Assembly (NCBI RefSeq): GCF_004834005.1
Contig: NZ_STFF01000007.1
Location: 62,001 to 126,000, forward strand
Length of the DNA stretch: 64,000 nt
Source: Niastella caeni
GTDB lineage: Bacteria > Bacteroidota > Bacteroidia > Chitinophagales > Chitinophagaceae
Direction of reading: 5' to 3'
Shown here: one piece after another, positions 24,641 to 33,747 of the stretch
How the letters are laid out: the number at the start of each line of letters is the position of its first letter
Position numbering within the stretch: position 1 is the first letter of the stretch
Position numbers and translations under genes: made by a program
The notes under the pieces: model-generated
What the model saw: the letters and a program-made list of their open reading frames with translations, nothing else
The model's database searches: none
Told to the model about the DNA's origin: nothing

Positions 24641-25057
24641 TTATACCGTCTTTTTGGTAAGGTCGGCTACCGTTTTCTTTTCCAGGATGCGCAGGTTGGC
24701 ATCCCGTACCAGCACCATCATATCATGTAACCCGCACTGCTTTTCGTCGCAGTTCTTACAGCGCTCGTAAAAGTACAGGCTTACGCAGGGCAACATGGCA
24801 ATAGGGCCATCTATCAGGCGAACAATTTTGGCCAGGGAAACCTCCTTCGGCGATGCTTTAAAGAAGTAGCCACCGCCTTTTCCCTTTTTACTGTCTAGTA
24901 TGCCGGCTTTTTTTAGCTCCAGCAGGATGTTCTCCAGGAACTTCAGGGGGATGCGTTTCTTTTTGGAAATTTCAGCAATGAGAATGGGTTCATTTTCTTT
25001 TTTGTCAGCCATGTACATCAAGGCCTTAAAGGCATACTGGGCTTTCTTGGATAGCAT
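24641..25057 (-). CDS. Rrf2-family transcriptional regulator with Cys cluster
   Basis: 138 residues. The winged-helix domain begins 'MLSKKAQYAFKALMYMA', with a recognition region 'RIPLKFLENILLELKKAGIL' split over 36-54 and the wing 'SKKGKGGGYFF'. Cysteines at 91, 100, 103 and 108 fall where IscR/NsrR-type members hold an Fe-S cluster, so sensing of iron-sulfur, redox or nitric-oxide status is plausible. The usual residues differ enough between subfamilies that the ligand cannot be named. ATG at 25057. Neighbours do not reveal a target. Confidence 0.88.
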   Translation of the reverse strand: MLSKKAQYAFKALMYMADKKENEPILIAEISKKKRIPLKFLENILLELKKAGILDSKKGKGGGYFFKASPKEVSLAKIVRLIDGPIAMLPCVSLYFYERCKNCDEKQCGLHDMMVLVRDANLRILEKKTVADLTKKTV

Positions 25058-25091
25058 GTATTTTCAGTTTAAAACACGAAAATGGCCCTTC

Positions 25092-25114
25092 GGCCTACCT
25101 GCGGGTAGGCAGGC
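25092..25114. repeat. Short GC-rich inverted repeat
   Basis: GGCCTACC-TGCG-GGTAGGC is a compact hairpin without a T run. A related palindrome (CTACCTGCCGGCAGGTAG) lies at 62109-62126. Possibly a small dispersed repeat. Confidence 0.4.
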
Positions 25115-25330
25115 TTAGCTCAGGGCTATAAGGCCGTAAGATAAAATAATTTATTTATCATCCGCTATCTTAAATGGAAGGCAGAGCGCTTAAGGAAAAA
25201 CGCCAAATGCTGAACCCGGAAGGCGGAACGCAAAACGCTTTATGCCGAAATAAAAGCCAGCCAGCCTGCTGCGGCAGTCGTAAAACGCAGAAACCGGCTT
25301 TAGGCTTTAAGCCTTGAGCGTTAAGCATTC

Positions 25331-26002
25331 TCATCTAATGTTTACCAGCTTATGTTCATAGGCATATTTAATAAGCCCGATAACGCTATTGGTTTTGGTT
25401 TTGCGGAAAATGTTCTTGCGGTGGGTTTCAACAGTGCGTTCGCTGATGAACAATCTTTCAGCGATCTGTTTATTACTGTATTCCTGCTCTATGAGGCGGA
25501 TCACTTCCAGTTCCCGTTCGGTAAGGTGGCTGGTTTCGGGCGTTACTTTTCTGAGACGAACAGCAGGAGTCGGTTTTTCCTTCAACGATTTATCGTTTGT
25601 GTAAATGTGCTCTATCATGTTTTCGAGTTCTTTGGTTAATGTATGTTTATCTGTGTTTTTTAAAATATAGCCGGTTAATGTACCTTCTTCAATCATTGTG
25701 TTTACAATGTTGTTCTGCCCTTTTTCGAACAGGGCAACCATTTTTACCCGGGGAAACAGCTCTTTTACCTGGTTGGCCAGTTCATGACCGTTCCTGTATA
25801 ACATGGTTATATCGGCAAATAGTATGTCTACAGGCGTACAGGCCATCTGACGAAGTAATTCCTGGGGGTTGGTAGTAATAATAACGGCTTTGAAATATTC
25901 ATGTTTGTGTAGCATCGACAGTACTCCGTCGATAACCGTCTGGTGATCTTCTGCAATAGCCATTCGAATCTTTTTTCGTTTCATGTTTGGCAGGTTAAAC
26001 AT
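25331..26002 (-). CDS. LuxR-family response regulator
   Basis: 223 residues: receiver ~10-130 ('IAEDHQ', likely phospho-acceptor Asp64 in 'LFADITM', conserved Lys in 'ILKNTDK') and LuxR HTH ~158-218 ('LTERELEVIRLIEQEYSNKQ', 'LFISERTVETHRKNI'). The Pro that normally follows the phospho-acceptor Met is Leu ('DITMLYRNG'), a mild deviation. No kinase is adjacent; orphan kinases elsewhere in the window may serve it. ATGs at 26002 and 25984 are both possible starts. Confidence 0.88.
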   Translation of the reverse strand: MFNLPNMKRKKIRMAIAEDHQTVIDGVLSMLHKHEYFKAVIITTNPQELLRQMACTPVDILFADITMLYRNGHELANQVKELFPRVKMVALFEKGQNNIVNTMIEEGTLTGYILKNTDKHTLTKELENMIEHIYTNDKSLKEKPTPAVRLRKVTPETSHLTERELEVIRLIEQEYSNKQIAERLFISERTVETHRKNIFRKTKTNSVIGLIKYAYEHKLVNIR

Positions 26003-26542
26003 TCAGCCGATAATGGTTATATGGCTTCATTTTCACACGCAGACTTTTCTACCCCAGGCCCTTATATATAATTATATCAAATCTTCTGCCACTGCCGCAA
26101 ACAGGGTCATGAATAGAAGTAACAGGAATAAAAGCAGTTGAAACGGATTGTATAGAGGGATAATCGAATGTTGTTTTTCCAAATCCAGCAATGTGTACTG
26201 AAGCAGGATAGGTATATACAAGGCAAGGATGATCCGGTTTGAGACAGTTCATGCAGGCAGTAGTTTGGTAAATCTTACCTAAAATTTACCAAATTACCCG
26301 CCAGAAAAGAACAATTAATATAAAAATTGAGGAATATCAAATTATGCCTAAAATTAACAGGAGCCATTCAGCAGCTATGCTAATTAAATTCTGACGCTTT
26401 TTTTATGCTTTTTATTACTAGAAATAATTATTTCAGGAATTGCCTCGTCAGAAAGTTGTTTTTTGTTTTACCTAAAACAAATAACCCCGCACCTGCGGGG
26501 TTATTTAAGCATATATGCATTTTAATTTATTTGTTCGGCCGG
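26003..26542. other. 540-bp intergenic region
   Basis: No supported gene; a 67-codon minus frame at 26049-26252 shows no motif. Contains the dapB terminator (26479-26506) and presumably the promoter of the LuxR-type regulator. Confidence 0.4.
26479..26506. terminator. 13-bp perfect hairpin terminator downstream of dapB
   Basis: AAATAACCCCGCA (26479-26491) pairs with TGCGGGGTTATTT (26494-26506) around a two-base loop. On the minus strand it follows the dapB stop by 36 bases, ending the parA-parB-DUF5683-dapB run. Confidence 0.85.
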
Positions 26543-27259
26543 CTATAAACCCAGTACGTCGCTCATACTGTAAATGCCCTTTTTATTTTGAAGAAATTCA
26601 GCAGCTAAAACGGCCCCGGTAGCAAACCCTTTACGGTTATGGGCGGTATGTTTTATTTCAATGTCATCGATGTCTGAAGTATAGGTAATGGAATGTGTGC
26701 CCGGCGCCGGATCAATGCGCTCACTGATGATCTGCAGGTCTTCCGGGTTATTGCTTGCCTCATTGACCCATTGTTTCTTTTGCCTTATCGACTTCAATAT
26801 TCCTTCTGCCAGGGTAATGGCAGTGCCGCTGGGCGCATCTTTCTTTTGGGTATGGTGGATCTCTGTGAGCGATACATTATACTCCCTATGGGGTGCTATC
26901 AGTTCGGCCAGCTTTTTATTGATGGCGAAGAAAATATTTACCCCTACGCTAAAGTTACTGGCATACAGCAGCGCGCCATTTTGTTTATTACAGAAGGCTT
27001 TGGCTTCATCAAAACGTTGCAACCAGCCGGTTGAACCGCTAACAACAGGTACGCCTGCCTGCAGGCATTTAATTACATTATCGAAAGCCACTTCGGGACC
27101 GGTGAATTCAATAGCAACATCGGCCTTTCGGATGTTTTCGATGGTATTGTCCTCAATATTTTCAATTCCTACTTTTAAAACTATTTCATGGCCACGTTGT
27201 AATGCAATTTCTTCAATGGCATGACCCATTTTACCGTACCCGATTAAAGCAATTTTCAT
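26543..27259 (-). CDS. dapB: 4-hydroxy-tetrahydrodipicolinate reductase
   Basis: Reduces hydroxytetrahydrodipicolinate with NAD(P)H in the diaminopimelate/lysine pathway, feeding peptidoglycan synthesis. Seen: N-terminal dinucleotide site 'IGYGKMG', 'AIEFTGPE', 'GSTGW', 'ASNFSVGVNIF', the catalytic 'EIHHTQKKDAPSGTA' and terminal 'YSMSDVLGL'. 238 residues, in the shorter range typical for Bacteroidota. Starts 38 bp after DUF5683 on the same strand, so likely the last gene of the parAB operon. Confidence 0.96.
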   Translation of the reverse strand: MKIALIGYGKMGHAIEEIALQRGHEIVLKVGIENIEDNTIENIRKADVAIEFTGPEVAFDNVIKCLQAGVPVVSGSTGWLQRFDEAKAFCNKQNGALLYASNFSVGVNIFFAINKKLAELIAPHREYNVSLTEIHHTQKKDAPSGTAITLAEGILKSIRQKKQWVNEASNNPEDLQIISERIDPAPGTHSITYTSDIDDIEIKHTAHNRKGFATGAVLAAEFLQNKKGIYSMSDVLGL

Positions 27260-27297
27260 CTCTTTGCAATTATTTTAACTTGAAACTTTTCAGCGCG

Positions 27298-27960
27298 CTA
27301 AGGTATTGCTTTTGACCGATTATCAGCGAACTTAAACAGGATGCTTACGCCTATGGCCTGGTTGGGTAGTATGGCCGGCCTTACCTGCATTGCCAGGTTG
27401 TCGCTTACATTAAAGCCTTTCAGGTGAGCGTCTACAGTGGCATCCACCACATTCAATCCCCAGAACAGCAGGGTGAATAAAATGGAGTAGTCCATGTTTT
27501 TGCGGAACTCATTCCGGTAATTCAGCAGGGAGTTTGTTTTGGTGCCATCTACCAGTGGTAATAATGAAGAATGTACATCAGCCAGAGCATCGGTATACTC
27601 CTGGGTAGTGTGGTCCATTTCGGCTACTTTCAACGCATACCGGGTGCGGTTATACCAGGTTTTGTTATCAAAGAAAGTGTAAACCGGTATACCAATAGCG
27701 GCGTATACGATGGGAACTTTCCAGTATTTTTTATTGTAGATCTGGCCAAGACCGGGAAGAACAGCAGAATAAATAGCAGCCTTACGGGGAGAAAAGGTGC
27801 GCTTGCCGGTGGAATCCCGCCAGCCTCTTGCCTTCATTACCTTTGAGCTGGCTTCTATTTTACCAGTAGTATCTTTTACTATGAGGCTATCTTTCTGCTG
27901 CGACAAGGCCAGCATAGGTAATATCAGGATAAGCGCAATAACAAAGAAAACATTCTTCAT
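27298..27960 (-). CDS. DUF5683 family membrane/secreted protein
   Basis: The ATG at 27960 starts a signal peptide (MKNVFFVIALILILPMLALSQQ); the longer frame needs a GTG inside parB. After a short linker comes the DUF5683 core 'SPRKAAIYSAVLPGLGQIYN', then 'KVPIVYAAIGIPVY', a central helical stretch and a hydrophobic 'ILFTLLFWGLNVVDATVDAHL'. About 220 residues. The family has unknown function and lies after parB in many Bacteroidota, as here (10-bp gap), suggesting a link with cell-envelope growth or division. Confidence 0.85.
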   Translation of the reverse strand: MKNVFFVIALILILPMLALSQQKDSLIVKDTTGKIEASSKVMKARGWRDSTGKRTFSPRKAAIYSAVLPGLGQIYNKKYWKVPIVYAAIGIPVYTFFDNKTWYNRTRYALKVAEMDHTTQEYTDALADVHSSLLPLVDGTKTNSLLNYRNEFRKNMDYSILFTLLFWGLNVVDATVDAHLKGFNVSDNLAMQVRPAILPNQAIGVSILFKFADNRSKAIP

Positions 27961-27970
27961 GCAGGCGAAC

Positions 27971-28894
27971 TTAAGCCGAGACACCGATCTGATCTAAGAT
28001 CTTATTCAGTTCCTGGATTGAATAATATTCAATCGAAATTGCTCCGTGTCCGTTTTTGTTATGATTTAATTTAACCTTGGTACTGAAATGTGATGCTAAG
28101 TTATCTTCAATTTTTTTGTACGCCGGAGGCAGAGAGCTTTTTACCGATTCTTTAACACCGGCAGCGGTACCGCTCTTGTACATTTTACGAACCAGGTCCT
28201 CTGTTTGGCGAACCGATAAACTACGGCTCCTGATCTCGTTAAATATGAATAATTGTTTGTCTACGGTATCTACATTGATCAATGCGCGGGCGTGGCCCAT
28301 GCTGATATCGCTTTTACGAACTGCCACCTGAATATCCGGTGGTAATTTCAACAAACGGATATAGTTCGCAACAGTACTTCTTTCCTTGCCCATCCGTTCA
28401 GCTACCTGTTCCTGTGTGTAGTTCAGCTCTTCCATCATACGTTTATAGCTCAACGCAATTTCAACCGCATTCAGGTCTTCACGTTGCAGGTTTTCGAGCA
28501 GGGCCAGTTCCAGCAGTTCCTGGTCGTTGGCCTGGCGGATATAAGCCGGTACGTCTTTTAAGCCGGCAATTTTGGAAGCGCGCCAGCGGCGTTCGCCCGA
28601 AATAAGGCGGTATTTACCGCCAGCACCTAATTGTGAAACGGTAATGGGTTGCACAATGTCGTGCAACTTTATAGAAGAAGCCAGTTCCTGCAGCGCCTGC
28701 TCATCGAAATCATGACGTGGCTGCCGCGGGTTGGGCTCTATTTGGTCAATGGGAATACGCAATATGGCAGTAACCGTTTGGGCAACTTCCTGTTTCAGGC
28801 TGCCGGATGCGTTTTTCAGATCTGAATCGATATTCTGCAACAGGGAACGGATTCCCTTACCCAGCGCGTCTTTATTTTGTTTGGGGTTGGTCAT
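27971..28894 (-). CDS. parB: Chromosome-partitioning protein ParB
   Basis: 307 residues. Order: N-terminal 'ALGKGIRSLL' (ParA-interacting segment), ParB/Srx CTPase domain with 'PNPRQPR' and 'GERRWRA', 'LENLQREDLNAVE', an HTH ('YTQEQVAERMGKERSTVANY'), and a C-terminal dimerisation region. Binds parS, slides as a CTP clamp, and partners ParA encoded 20 bp upstream. I saw no perfect parS palindrome in the window by eye. Confidence 0.96.
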   Translation of the reverse strand: MTNPKQNKDALGKGIRSLLQNIDSDLKNASGSLKQEVAQTVTAILRIPIDQIEPNPRQPRHDFDEQALQELASSIKLHDIVQPITVSQLGAGGKYRLISGERRWRASKIAGLKDVPAYIRQANDQELLELALLENLQREDLNAVEIALSYKRMMEELNYTQEQVAERMGKERSTVANYIRLLKLPPDIQVAVRKSDISMGHARALINVDTVDKQLFIFNEIRSRSLSVRQTEDLVRKMYKSGTAAGVKESVKSSLPPAYKKIEDNLASHFSTKVKLNHNKNGHGAISIEYYSIQELNKILDQIGVSA

Positions 28895-28914
28895 TGATTG
28901 TATATGGTGGTTTG

Positions 28915-29715
28915 TTATTCTAATATACGCTCTTCCTGCTTAATCTTCGTCATATCGTTCTTTTGCAGGATCTCTTTGGCCAGGTTCAGATAGTTGACGG
29001 CCCCTTTACTTTGACCATCATACAAAATCACCGGTTTTCCAACGCTGGGCGCCTCGCTGATGCGGGCATTACGGTGGATAATTGTATCAAACACCATTTC
29101 ATCAAAATGCTTGCGCACCTCATTCACCACCTGGTTACACAGGCGCAAACGGCCGTCGTACATGGTCATTAAAATACCTTCAATGGCCAGCTCAGGATTT
29201 AAACGGCTTTGCACGATCTTAATTGTGTTCAATAATTTGCCAAGACCTTCCAATGCAAAAAACTCTGCCTGTACCGGAACCATCACCGAATCGGCGGCGG
29301 TAAGGGCGTTCACAGTGATCAAACCCAGTGATGGAGAACAATCGATGATAATGAAATCATACAGCTCTTTCACCGGCTCCAGTAAACTTTTTAATACACT
29401 TTCCCGGTTGGGGTAATTGATCATTTCAATTTCAGCACCCACCAGGTCAATGTGCGACGGAATGATATCCAGGTTGGGAATCTCCGATTTTAAGATCACA
29501 TCCTTCATGGGGGTACTGCTTACCATGCAGTCGTACAAACTCGTCTGAATATTGTGCAGATCAAAACCCACGCCGCTGGTACTATTAGCCTGCGGATCGG
29601 CATCTACCAATAATGTTTTGAACTCCAGAACGGCCAGGCTGGCCGCCAGGTTAATAGCGGAAGTAGTTTTCCCAACTCCCCCTTTTTGATTGGCTACTCC
29701 AATTACTCGGCCCAT
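28915..29715 (-). CDS. parA: Chromosome-partitioning ATPase ParA (Soj)
   Basis: 266 residues. Deviant Walker A 'KGGVGKTT' at residues 11-18 with signature Lys, 'LLVDADPQANSTSG', Walker B-like 'FIIIDCSPSLG', and 'VPVQAEFFALEGL'. There is no N-terminal HTH, as in chromosomal Soj-type ParA. First gene of the parA-parB-DUF5683-dapB run. Drives origin segregation on the nucleoid together with ParB. Confidence 0.96.
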   Translation of the reverse strand: MGRVIGVANQKGGVGKTTSAINLAASLAVLEFKTLLVDADPQANSTSGVGFDLHNIQTSLYDCMVSSTPMKDVILKSEIPNLDIIPSHIDLVGAEIEMINYPNRESVLKSLLEPVKELYDFIIIDCSPSLGLITVNALTAADSVMVPVQAEFFALEGLGKLLNTIKIVQSRLNPELAIEGILMTMYDGRLRLCNQVVNEVRKHFDEMVFDTIIHRNARISEAPSVGKPVILYDGQSKGAVNYLNLAKEILQKNDMTKIKQEERILE

Positions 29716-30251
29716 AGTGATTAGTTACCTTCCTGCCTGCTTTGCCTTCACGTTTCACGATCAGCCCGGCAGGTCGTTGGATTTTTTTTTAATTGGTTTC
29801 ACTTAATTCGGCTCATTATGCCTTCGTAAAAACACGAAAAAACAGCACAGTCAATCCGTCTTTTCCGGTTCTTAAACCGTAGAAAAGGCAAATTTCGGTG
29901 ACAATATACTTATTTACCGCATTCAATACAGTTCACAAGCCCGATAGTGAATAAAATTGTATTAACTCAACAATAAAAAGCATCCCCCAAAAAATGGAGG
30001 ATGCCCATATTGGATCGCAAAATTATTACATTAGGCTTATTATCAGCATTTAATGTTTTAATATTTTAAAAGCGGCTATTTTTCGTGGTTTCAGGTAAGA
30101 ACCGTGCGAAAAACCACCTAACCGGCTGGTTAATATCCTATGAATTATTCAATGGTTTGATGGTTTGATTGTTGGCCGGCTGAATTTTCGAAATGTTCCC
30201 AATTTGTCAGCATGCCGAAAATGGAAACCCAACCATCGAGCCATCAAACAA
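29716..30251. other. 536-bp region between parA and the UPF0173 gene
   Basis: No gene. Contains a minus-strand terminator-like hairpin (29976-30004), part of a word repeat (30146-30258) and presumably the parA promoter. 'CACGTTTCACGA' at ~29749-29760 loosely recalls a half parS site but is not a palindrome. Confidence 0.4.
29976..30004 (-). terminator. Minus-strand hairpin followed by T run
   Basis: Read on the minus strand: GCATCCTCCA, loop, TGGGGGATGC (one mismatch), then TTTTTATTG. It lies downstream of the UPF0173 gene on that strand, beyond the word repeat. Confidence 0.65.
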
Positions 30252-30258
30252 TTAAACC
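30146..30258. repeat. Intergenic word repeat (GGTTTGAT), inverted pair overlapping a stop codon
   Basis: Left arm has ATGGTTTGATGGTTTGATTG (30151-30170); right arm ~30229-30258 has CCAACCATCGAGCCATC and AACAATTAAACCAT. The right arm runs into the stop codon and last codons of the UPF0173 gene. The loop contains TGAATTTTCGAAA (30181-30193), also in the loop of the repeat after prfB. Confidence 0.65.
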
Positions 30259-30938
30259 ATATCCCTGGTTTCACCAACCTTCAGCAGGTGAAGCACTGCG
30301 CTGGTATCGGCAAAAGCTTTCTTTGCTTTTTCATGGTCAATTTTAATAAAACCGAACGTATCGTAATGAACGCCGATGATCTGCTGGCATTTGATCATTT
30401 TCGCGCATTGCACTGCATCTGCTACGTCCATGGTAAAGTTGTCGCCAATAGGCAGAACGGCAAAATTCAACTCTGCCCAGGTTGGTATCAATTGCATATC
30501 GAGGGTGAGCGCCGTATCGCCGCTGTAATAAAAATTGCCTTCTTCTGAATACACGATAAACCCGAACGGATTGCCGCCATATGTGCCATCGGGTAAACCT
30601 GATGAGTGTTGGGCAACCACGCACTTCACGGTAAAATTGCCAAAATTCCATTTACCACCGGTGTTCATCGGGTGCACGTTGGTTATTTGCTGCCTGCCCA
30701 GCCATTCGTAAATTTCCCAACTGCAAATTACTTTGGCGCCCGTACGGCTTGCGATGCGAACGCAATCGGCAATATGATCGGCATGGCCATGCGATATTAA
30801 GATGTAATCGGCCTGAATGGCGTCTACATCAATTACTTTATTCGCCAAATCATTGGGCGTAATAAAAGGATCGAATAACAGTTTTGTACCTTTGATCTCA
30901 ACAGAGAAGCAGGAGTGACCGTAATAAGTGAAATGCAT
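30252..30938 (-). CDS. UPF0173 family metal-dependent hydrolase (metallo-beta-lactamase fold)
   Basis: 228 residues; starts 'MHFTYYGHSCF', then 'LLFDPFITPN', the metal site 'ISHGHADHI' (HxHxDH), 'VAQHSSG', 'YSGDTALTLDM', 'LPIGDNFTMDV', 'GVHYDTF'. This is the UPF0173/UlaG-like pattern. Cytosolic; substrate unknown. Divergent from the FMN reductase gene. Its last codons merge with a word repeat. Confidence 0.9.
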   Translation of the reverse strand: MHFTYYGHSCFSVEIKGTKLLFDPFITPNDLANKVIDVDAIQADYILISHGHADHIADCVRIASRTGAKVICSWEIYEWLGRQQITNVHPMNTGGKWNFGNFTVKCVVAQHSSGLPDGTYGGNPFGFIVYSEEGNFYYSGDTALTLDMQLIPTWAELNFAVLPIGDNFTMDVADAVQCAKMIKCQQIIGVHYDTFGFIKIDHEKAKKAFADTSAVLHLLKVGETRDMV

Positions 30939-30983
30939 CTGATTAGTTTTTAGTTCAGCGTGATCAATTGTGCCTTAAGCCTG

Positions 30984-30991
30984 CAAACATA
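30984..30991 (-). promoter_or_regulatory. Candidate -7 element for the UPF0173 gene
   Basis: Minus-strand TATGTTTG matches TAnnTTTG, 45 bases before the ATG at 30938. A TTG further upstream has only 16-base spacing. Confidence 0.4.
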
Positions 30992-31053
30992 CAAACTAAC
31001 AAAAAAACAAGAACGCAGAACCTGCAGAAGAGTTCAACGTTATTTAAATTACA

Positions 31054-31563
31054 ATGAGTGACATTTATACCATCGTTTCCGGAACCAACAGACCGGGCAG
31101 CAATACAGAGAAGATAGCGAGGCATTATCAGCAGGTATTGAAATCAAAAAATATTACCCCGCATTTTATTACGTTGGAAGGATGGAAATACATTGATAAA
31201 ACCCCTGAGTTCGTTCAATTAGAGAACGACATTCTGATCCCTACCAATAAATTCATATTTATTTCTCCTGAATATAATGGCAGTATCCCCGGCGTGTTAA
31301 AGCTTATGTTCGATATTTCTGATTACAAAAAAACATGGTGGGGAAAGAAAGCCCTGCTAACCGGAGTAGCCACTGGCCGTGGTGGTAATTTGCGCGGTCT
31401 TGAACATTTAACAAGCATTTTACATTACCTGAAAGTGGTGGTGCACCCCAATAAACTGCCCATTTCTTCGGTTGATAAAATGATGCACGGGACCGGGGAA
31501 ATTCACGATGCCTTTACGTTGCGCGCCATTGAAACGCAGATTTCTGAATTTATACAATTTTAA
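31054..31563 (+). CDS. NADPH-dependent FMN reductase family protein
   Basis: 169 residues, flavodoxin-like fold. N-terminal phosphate-binding loop 'SGTNRPGSNT' after the first strand, and the FMN-contacting 'SPEYNGSIPGVLK'. Fits the NAD(P)H:FMN/quinone reductase family (azoreductase/chromate-reductase-like); the true substrate cannot be told. Cytosolic. The metallophosphoesterase gene follows by 35 bp and may be co-transcribed. Confidence 0.9.
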   Translation: MSDIYTIVSGTNRPGSNTEKIARHYQQVLKSKNITPHFITLEGWKYIDKTPEFVQLENDILIPTNKFIFISPEYNGSIPGVLKLMFDISDYKKTWWGKKALLTGVATGRGGNLRGLEHLTSILHYLKVVVHPNKLPISSVDKMMHGTGEIHDAFTLRAIETQISEFIQF

Positions 31564-31598
31564 TGAAGGTGGTTCGTCTTCCGGTGTAATAGGAGACA

Positions 31599-32882
31599 AT
31601 GACTCCTAAAAACGAACACATTCAATTAAACGAACATATGCGTAATTCAGGTTTTTTCTTTTTCCTGCTGGGGATAATGGCGTTGCTGGATATTTATATT
31701 TTTCAGGCTTTACAGGTCGTTTTGCCTACTTCAACAAAAGCCCGGCTGGCCGTAATAATCGGGTATTGGGTTATTTCCATATCGGCTATTATTATCTTCT
31801 TATTAATGCCTTACGTCAACTTCGACGCGTGGCCCAGGTGGATGGCCACCTACGTTCGGGCTATCGTGATCGGGTTGTTTGTTTCAAAGGTCATTGCAGC
31901 CTTGTTTTTTGCTGTGGATGATGTTCGCCGGGGTGGAACCTGGCTGGTGAGCAAGGTTGCTCAAAGGCCTGCCGCCGCAGTTGCCCAGGCTGGGGATGGA
32001 ATTACCCGTTCTGCGTTTCTAAGCTGGATGGGACTGGCCGTAGGTGGAACTATTTTCGGAACGCTGGTGTACGGGTTCGGCAACAAATACCGCTACCAGG
32101 TGAACCGGATGCGAATGAGCTTTAAAAACCTGCCTGCCGCTTTTAAAGGCATGCGCATCGTGCATATCTCCGACATCCATTCGGGTAGTTTTATGGATAA
32201 AGAGGCTGTTGAGAAGGGCGTAAAAAAGATTTTAAAAGAAAAACCCGATATGATCCTGTTTACGGGCGACCTGGTGAACGACCGGGCCACCGAAATGACA
32301 GATTACATTGACGTGTTCAGCAAGCTGAATGCACCGCTGGGTGTTTATTCAACCCTGGGCAACCACGATTATGGCGATTATGTTCGCTGGGACAGCCATG
32401 AAGCTAAAAAGGAGAACCTGGAGCAATTGAAACAGGTGCATAAACAAATGGGCTGGCGGTTGCTGATGAATGAGCATGTGGTGTTGGAAAAGGGTGAAGA
32501 CCGTATTGCCCTGCTGGGCATCGAGAACTGGAGCGCCAAAGGCAATTTTGGGCGCTATGGAAAAATGGAAGAGGCGTATCCCGGTTCGGAACAATATCCG
32601 TTCAAGATCCTCATGAGCCACGATCCCAGCCATTGGGATGCGGAAGTGCGTTCTAAATATGCCGATATCGATCTAACGCTCGCCGGTCATACGCACGGGA
32701 TGCAATTCGGGTTAGAACTACCCGGTTTTCGATGGAGCCCTGTACAATACATGTATAAGCAATGGGCCGGGTTGTATGAATCGGGCGACCAGAAGTTATA
32801 CGTGAACCGGGGATATGGTTTTATTGGTTATCCCGGAAGAGTAGGGATATTGCCGGAAATTACTGTGATTGAGTTATCATAG
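31599..32882 (+). CDS. Membrane-anchored metallophosphoesterase
   Basis: 427 residues. N-terminal part has about three to four membrane helices (~16-40, ~47-70, ~85-107, ~140-160). The C-terminal calcineurin-like domain has a full metal site: D192-x-H194, 'GDLVND', GNHD at 254-257, 'SHDPSHWD', and GHTHG around His364/His366. Fold and topology resemble YaeI/YkuE-type phosphoesterases; the catalytic side cannot be fixed by eye. The ATG is preceded by AGGAG at a 4-base gap, an unusually clear Shine-Dalgarno for this phylum. Confidence 0.9.
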   Translation: MTPKNEHIQLNEHMRNSGFFFFLLGIMALLDIYIFQALQVVLPTSTKARLAVIIGYWVISISAIIIFLLMPYVNFDAWPRWMATYVRAIVIGLFVSKVIAALFFAVDDVRRGGTWLVSKVAQRPAAAVAQAGDGITRSAFLSWMGLAVGGTIFGTLVYGFGNKYRYQVNRMRMSFKNLPAAFKGMRIVHISDIHSGSFMDKEAVEKGVKKILKEKPDMILFTGDLVNDRATEMTDYIDVFSKLNAPLGVYSTLGNHDYGDYVRWDSHEAKKENLEQLKQVHKQMGWRLLMNEHVVLEKGEDRIALLGIENWSAKGNFGRYGKMEEAYPGSEQYPFKILMSHDPSHWDAEVRSKYADIDLTLAGHTHGMQFGLELPGFRWSPVQYMYKQWAGLYESGDQKLYVNRGYGFIGYPGRVGILPEITVIELS

Positions 32883-32885
32883 CCA

Positions 32886-33005
32886 CGGTTTATGGTTTGT
32901 AGTTTATGGTTCTTTTATTCGGGAAACCTGATTTTATTTCAGAGGGCTCAAAGCCCTACAACAACGATAAATAAAAACCAGAAACCAGAAACCAAAAACC
33001 AGAGA
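32886..33005. repeat. Intergenic word repeat (GGTTTATG / ACCAGAAA)
   Basis: Direct words GGTTTATG, GTTTGTAG, TTTATGG at 32887-32912, then the opposite-strand-type words AAACCAGAAACCAGAAACC and on to ~33007. It starts four bases after the metallophosphoesterase stop. Confidence 0.6.
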
Positions 33006-33608
33006 CCAATAAAAAAGGACCGCCAACTTACATTGACAGTCCTGACTGTAAAGCAGGTTTTTTAAGGGCTTTCAGAAGCAGGTACTTGTGATTTCTGTAG
33101 TCAGGCCTTAACCGTGCAAATGGGCATGATTACGGATTACCATACAGGTTACGGATCTCAATGCATTCCAAAATAAAGGATGGTTGTGTTTAGGGTTAAA
33201 GTACGATGGGGTAAGGAGGACCAGCTAAAATGCTATTTGCTACTACGGTCTGGGTTGTTATAGATGAAAAGCTGTTTACGCGCTGCGGGCCTTCGTAAAC
33301 CATTTTAGCCAGCCCCCTTGTTCAAAGTGCTTAAATCAGAACTTAACCATTGAAATCTTTAGGGTTATTACAATGCCAGAGGCATTTCTACGGTAAAGGG
33401 ACAAGGGATGCTCTACGGTGTCAGGGATTAGGGGAAAAAAACTATATAAAATAAACTACTTGCGTATTCATTTCATAGTTAGTTTCAGTAGGTTTTTTTC
33501 GTATTGACCACACAAAAATACGCTGCGGAAACCCCCTTTTCCGGTTCCTTTCGGTGAATCGGGGAAATGTATAGCCGAATGATTTGAATTTTCCGGTAAA
33601 CGGAATAA

Positions 33609-33745
33609 GCTAGTAGTAAGTGCAAGTAGCGAGTGGGTGAAGGCAAAAGAGAAAATAGCGAGTCTTGAACAGAAGCCCTGCTGGCTATTAACTGCTGGCA
33701 ATTCACTTTTCCTTACTAGCCACTAGCTACTCACTATTTGCTGAC
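33609..33745. repeat. Intergenic word repeat (TAGTAAGTG / CTAGCTACTCAC), inverted pair
   Basis: Left arm 33609-33665 carries TAGTAGTAAGTGCAAGTAGC, GAGTGGG and AATAGCGAGTC. Right arm 33704-33745 carries CACTTTTCCTTACTAGCC, ACTAGCTACTCACTATT. It ends just past the stop of the hybrid kinase gene. Confidence 0.65.
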
Positions 33746-33747
33746 CC

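Larger units (their letters stand above)
32883..33747. other. 865-bp region without supported genes
   Basis: Longest gene-free stretch in the window. Two word-repeat loci bracket it (32886-33005 and 33609-33745). The middle (33010-33600) contains a weak AGGAC/GTCCT hairpin near 33017-33044 and no recognisable RNA or protein. Minus frames at 33468-33706 lie over the second repeat and look spurious. Confidence 0.45.

Noticed and set aside
26049..26252. 67-codon minus frame upstream of the LuxR-type regulator
   Set aside because: No similarity or signal recognised; isolated in an intergenic gap.
29745..29765. Possible parS site near parA
   Set aside because: CACGTTTCACGA shares bases with parS but is not the required 16-bp palindrome.
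33468..33706. Two overlapping minus frames of 73-77 codons
   Set aside because: They lie across a mirrored word repeat and overlap each other in different frames, so both are unlikely.
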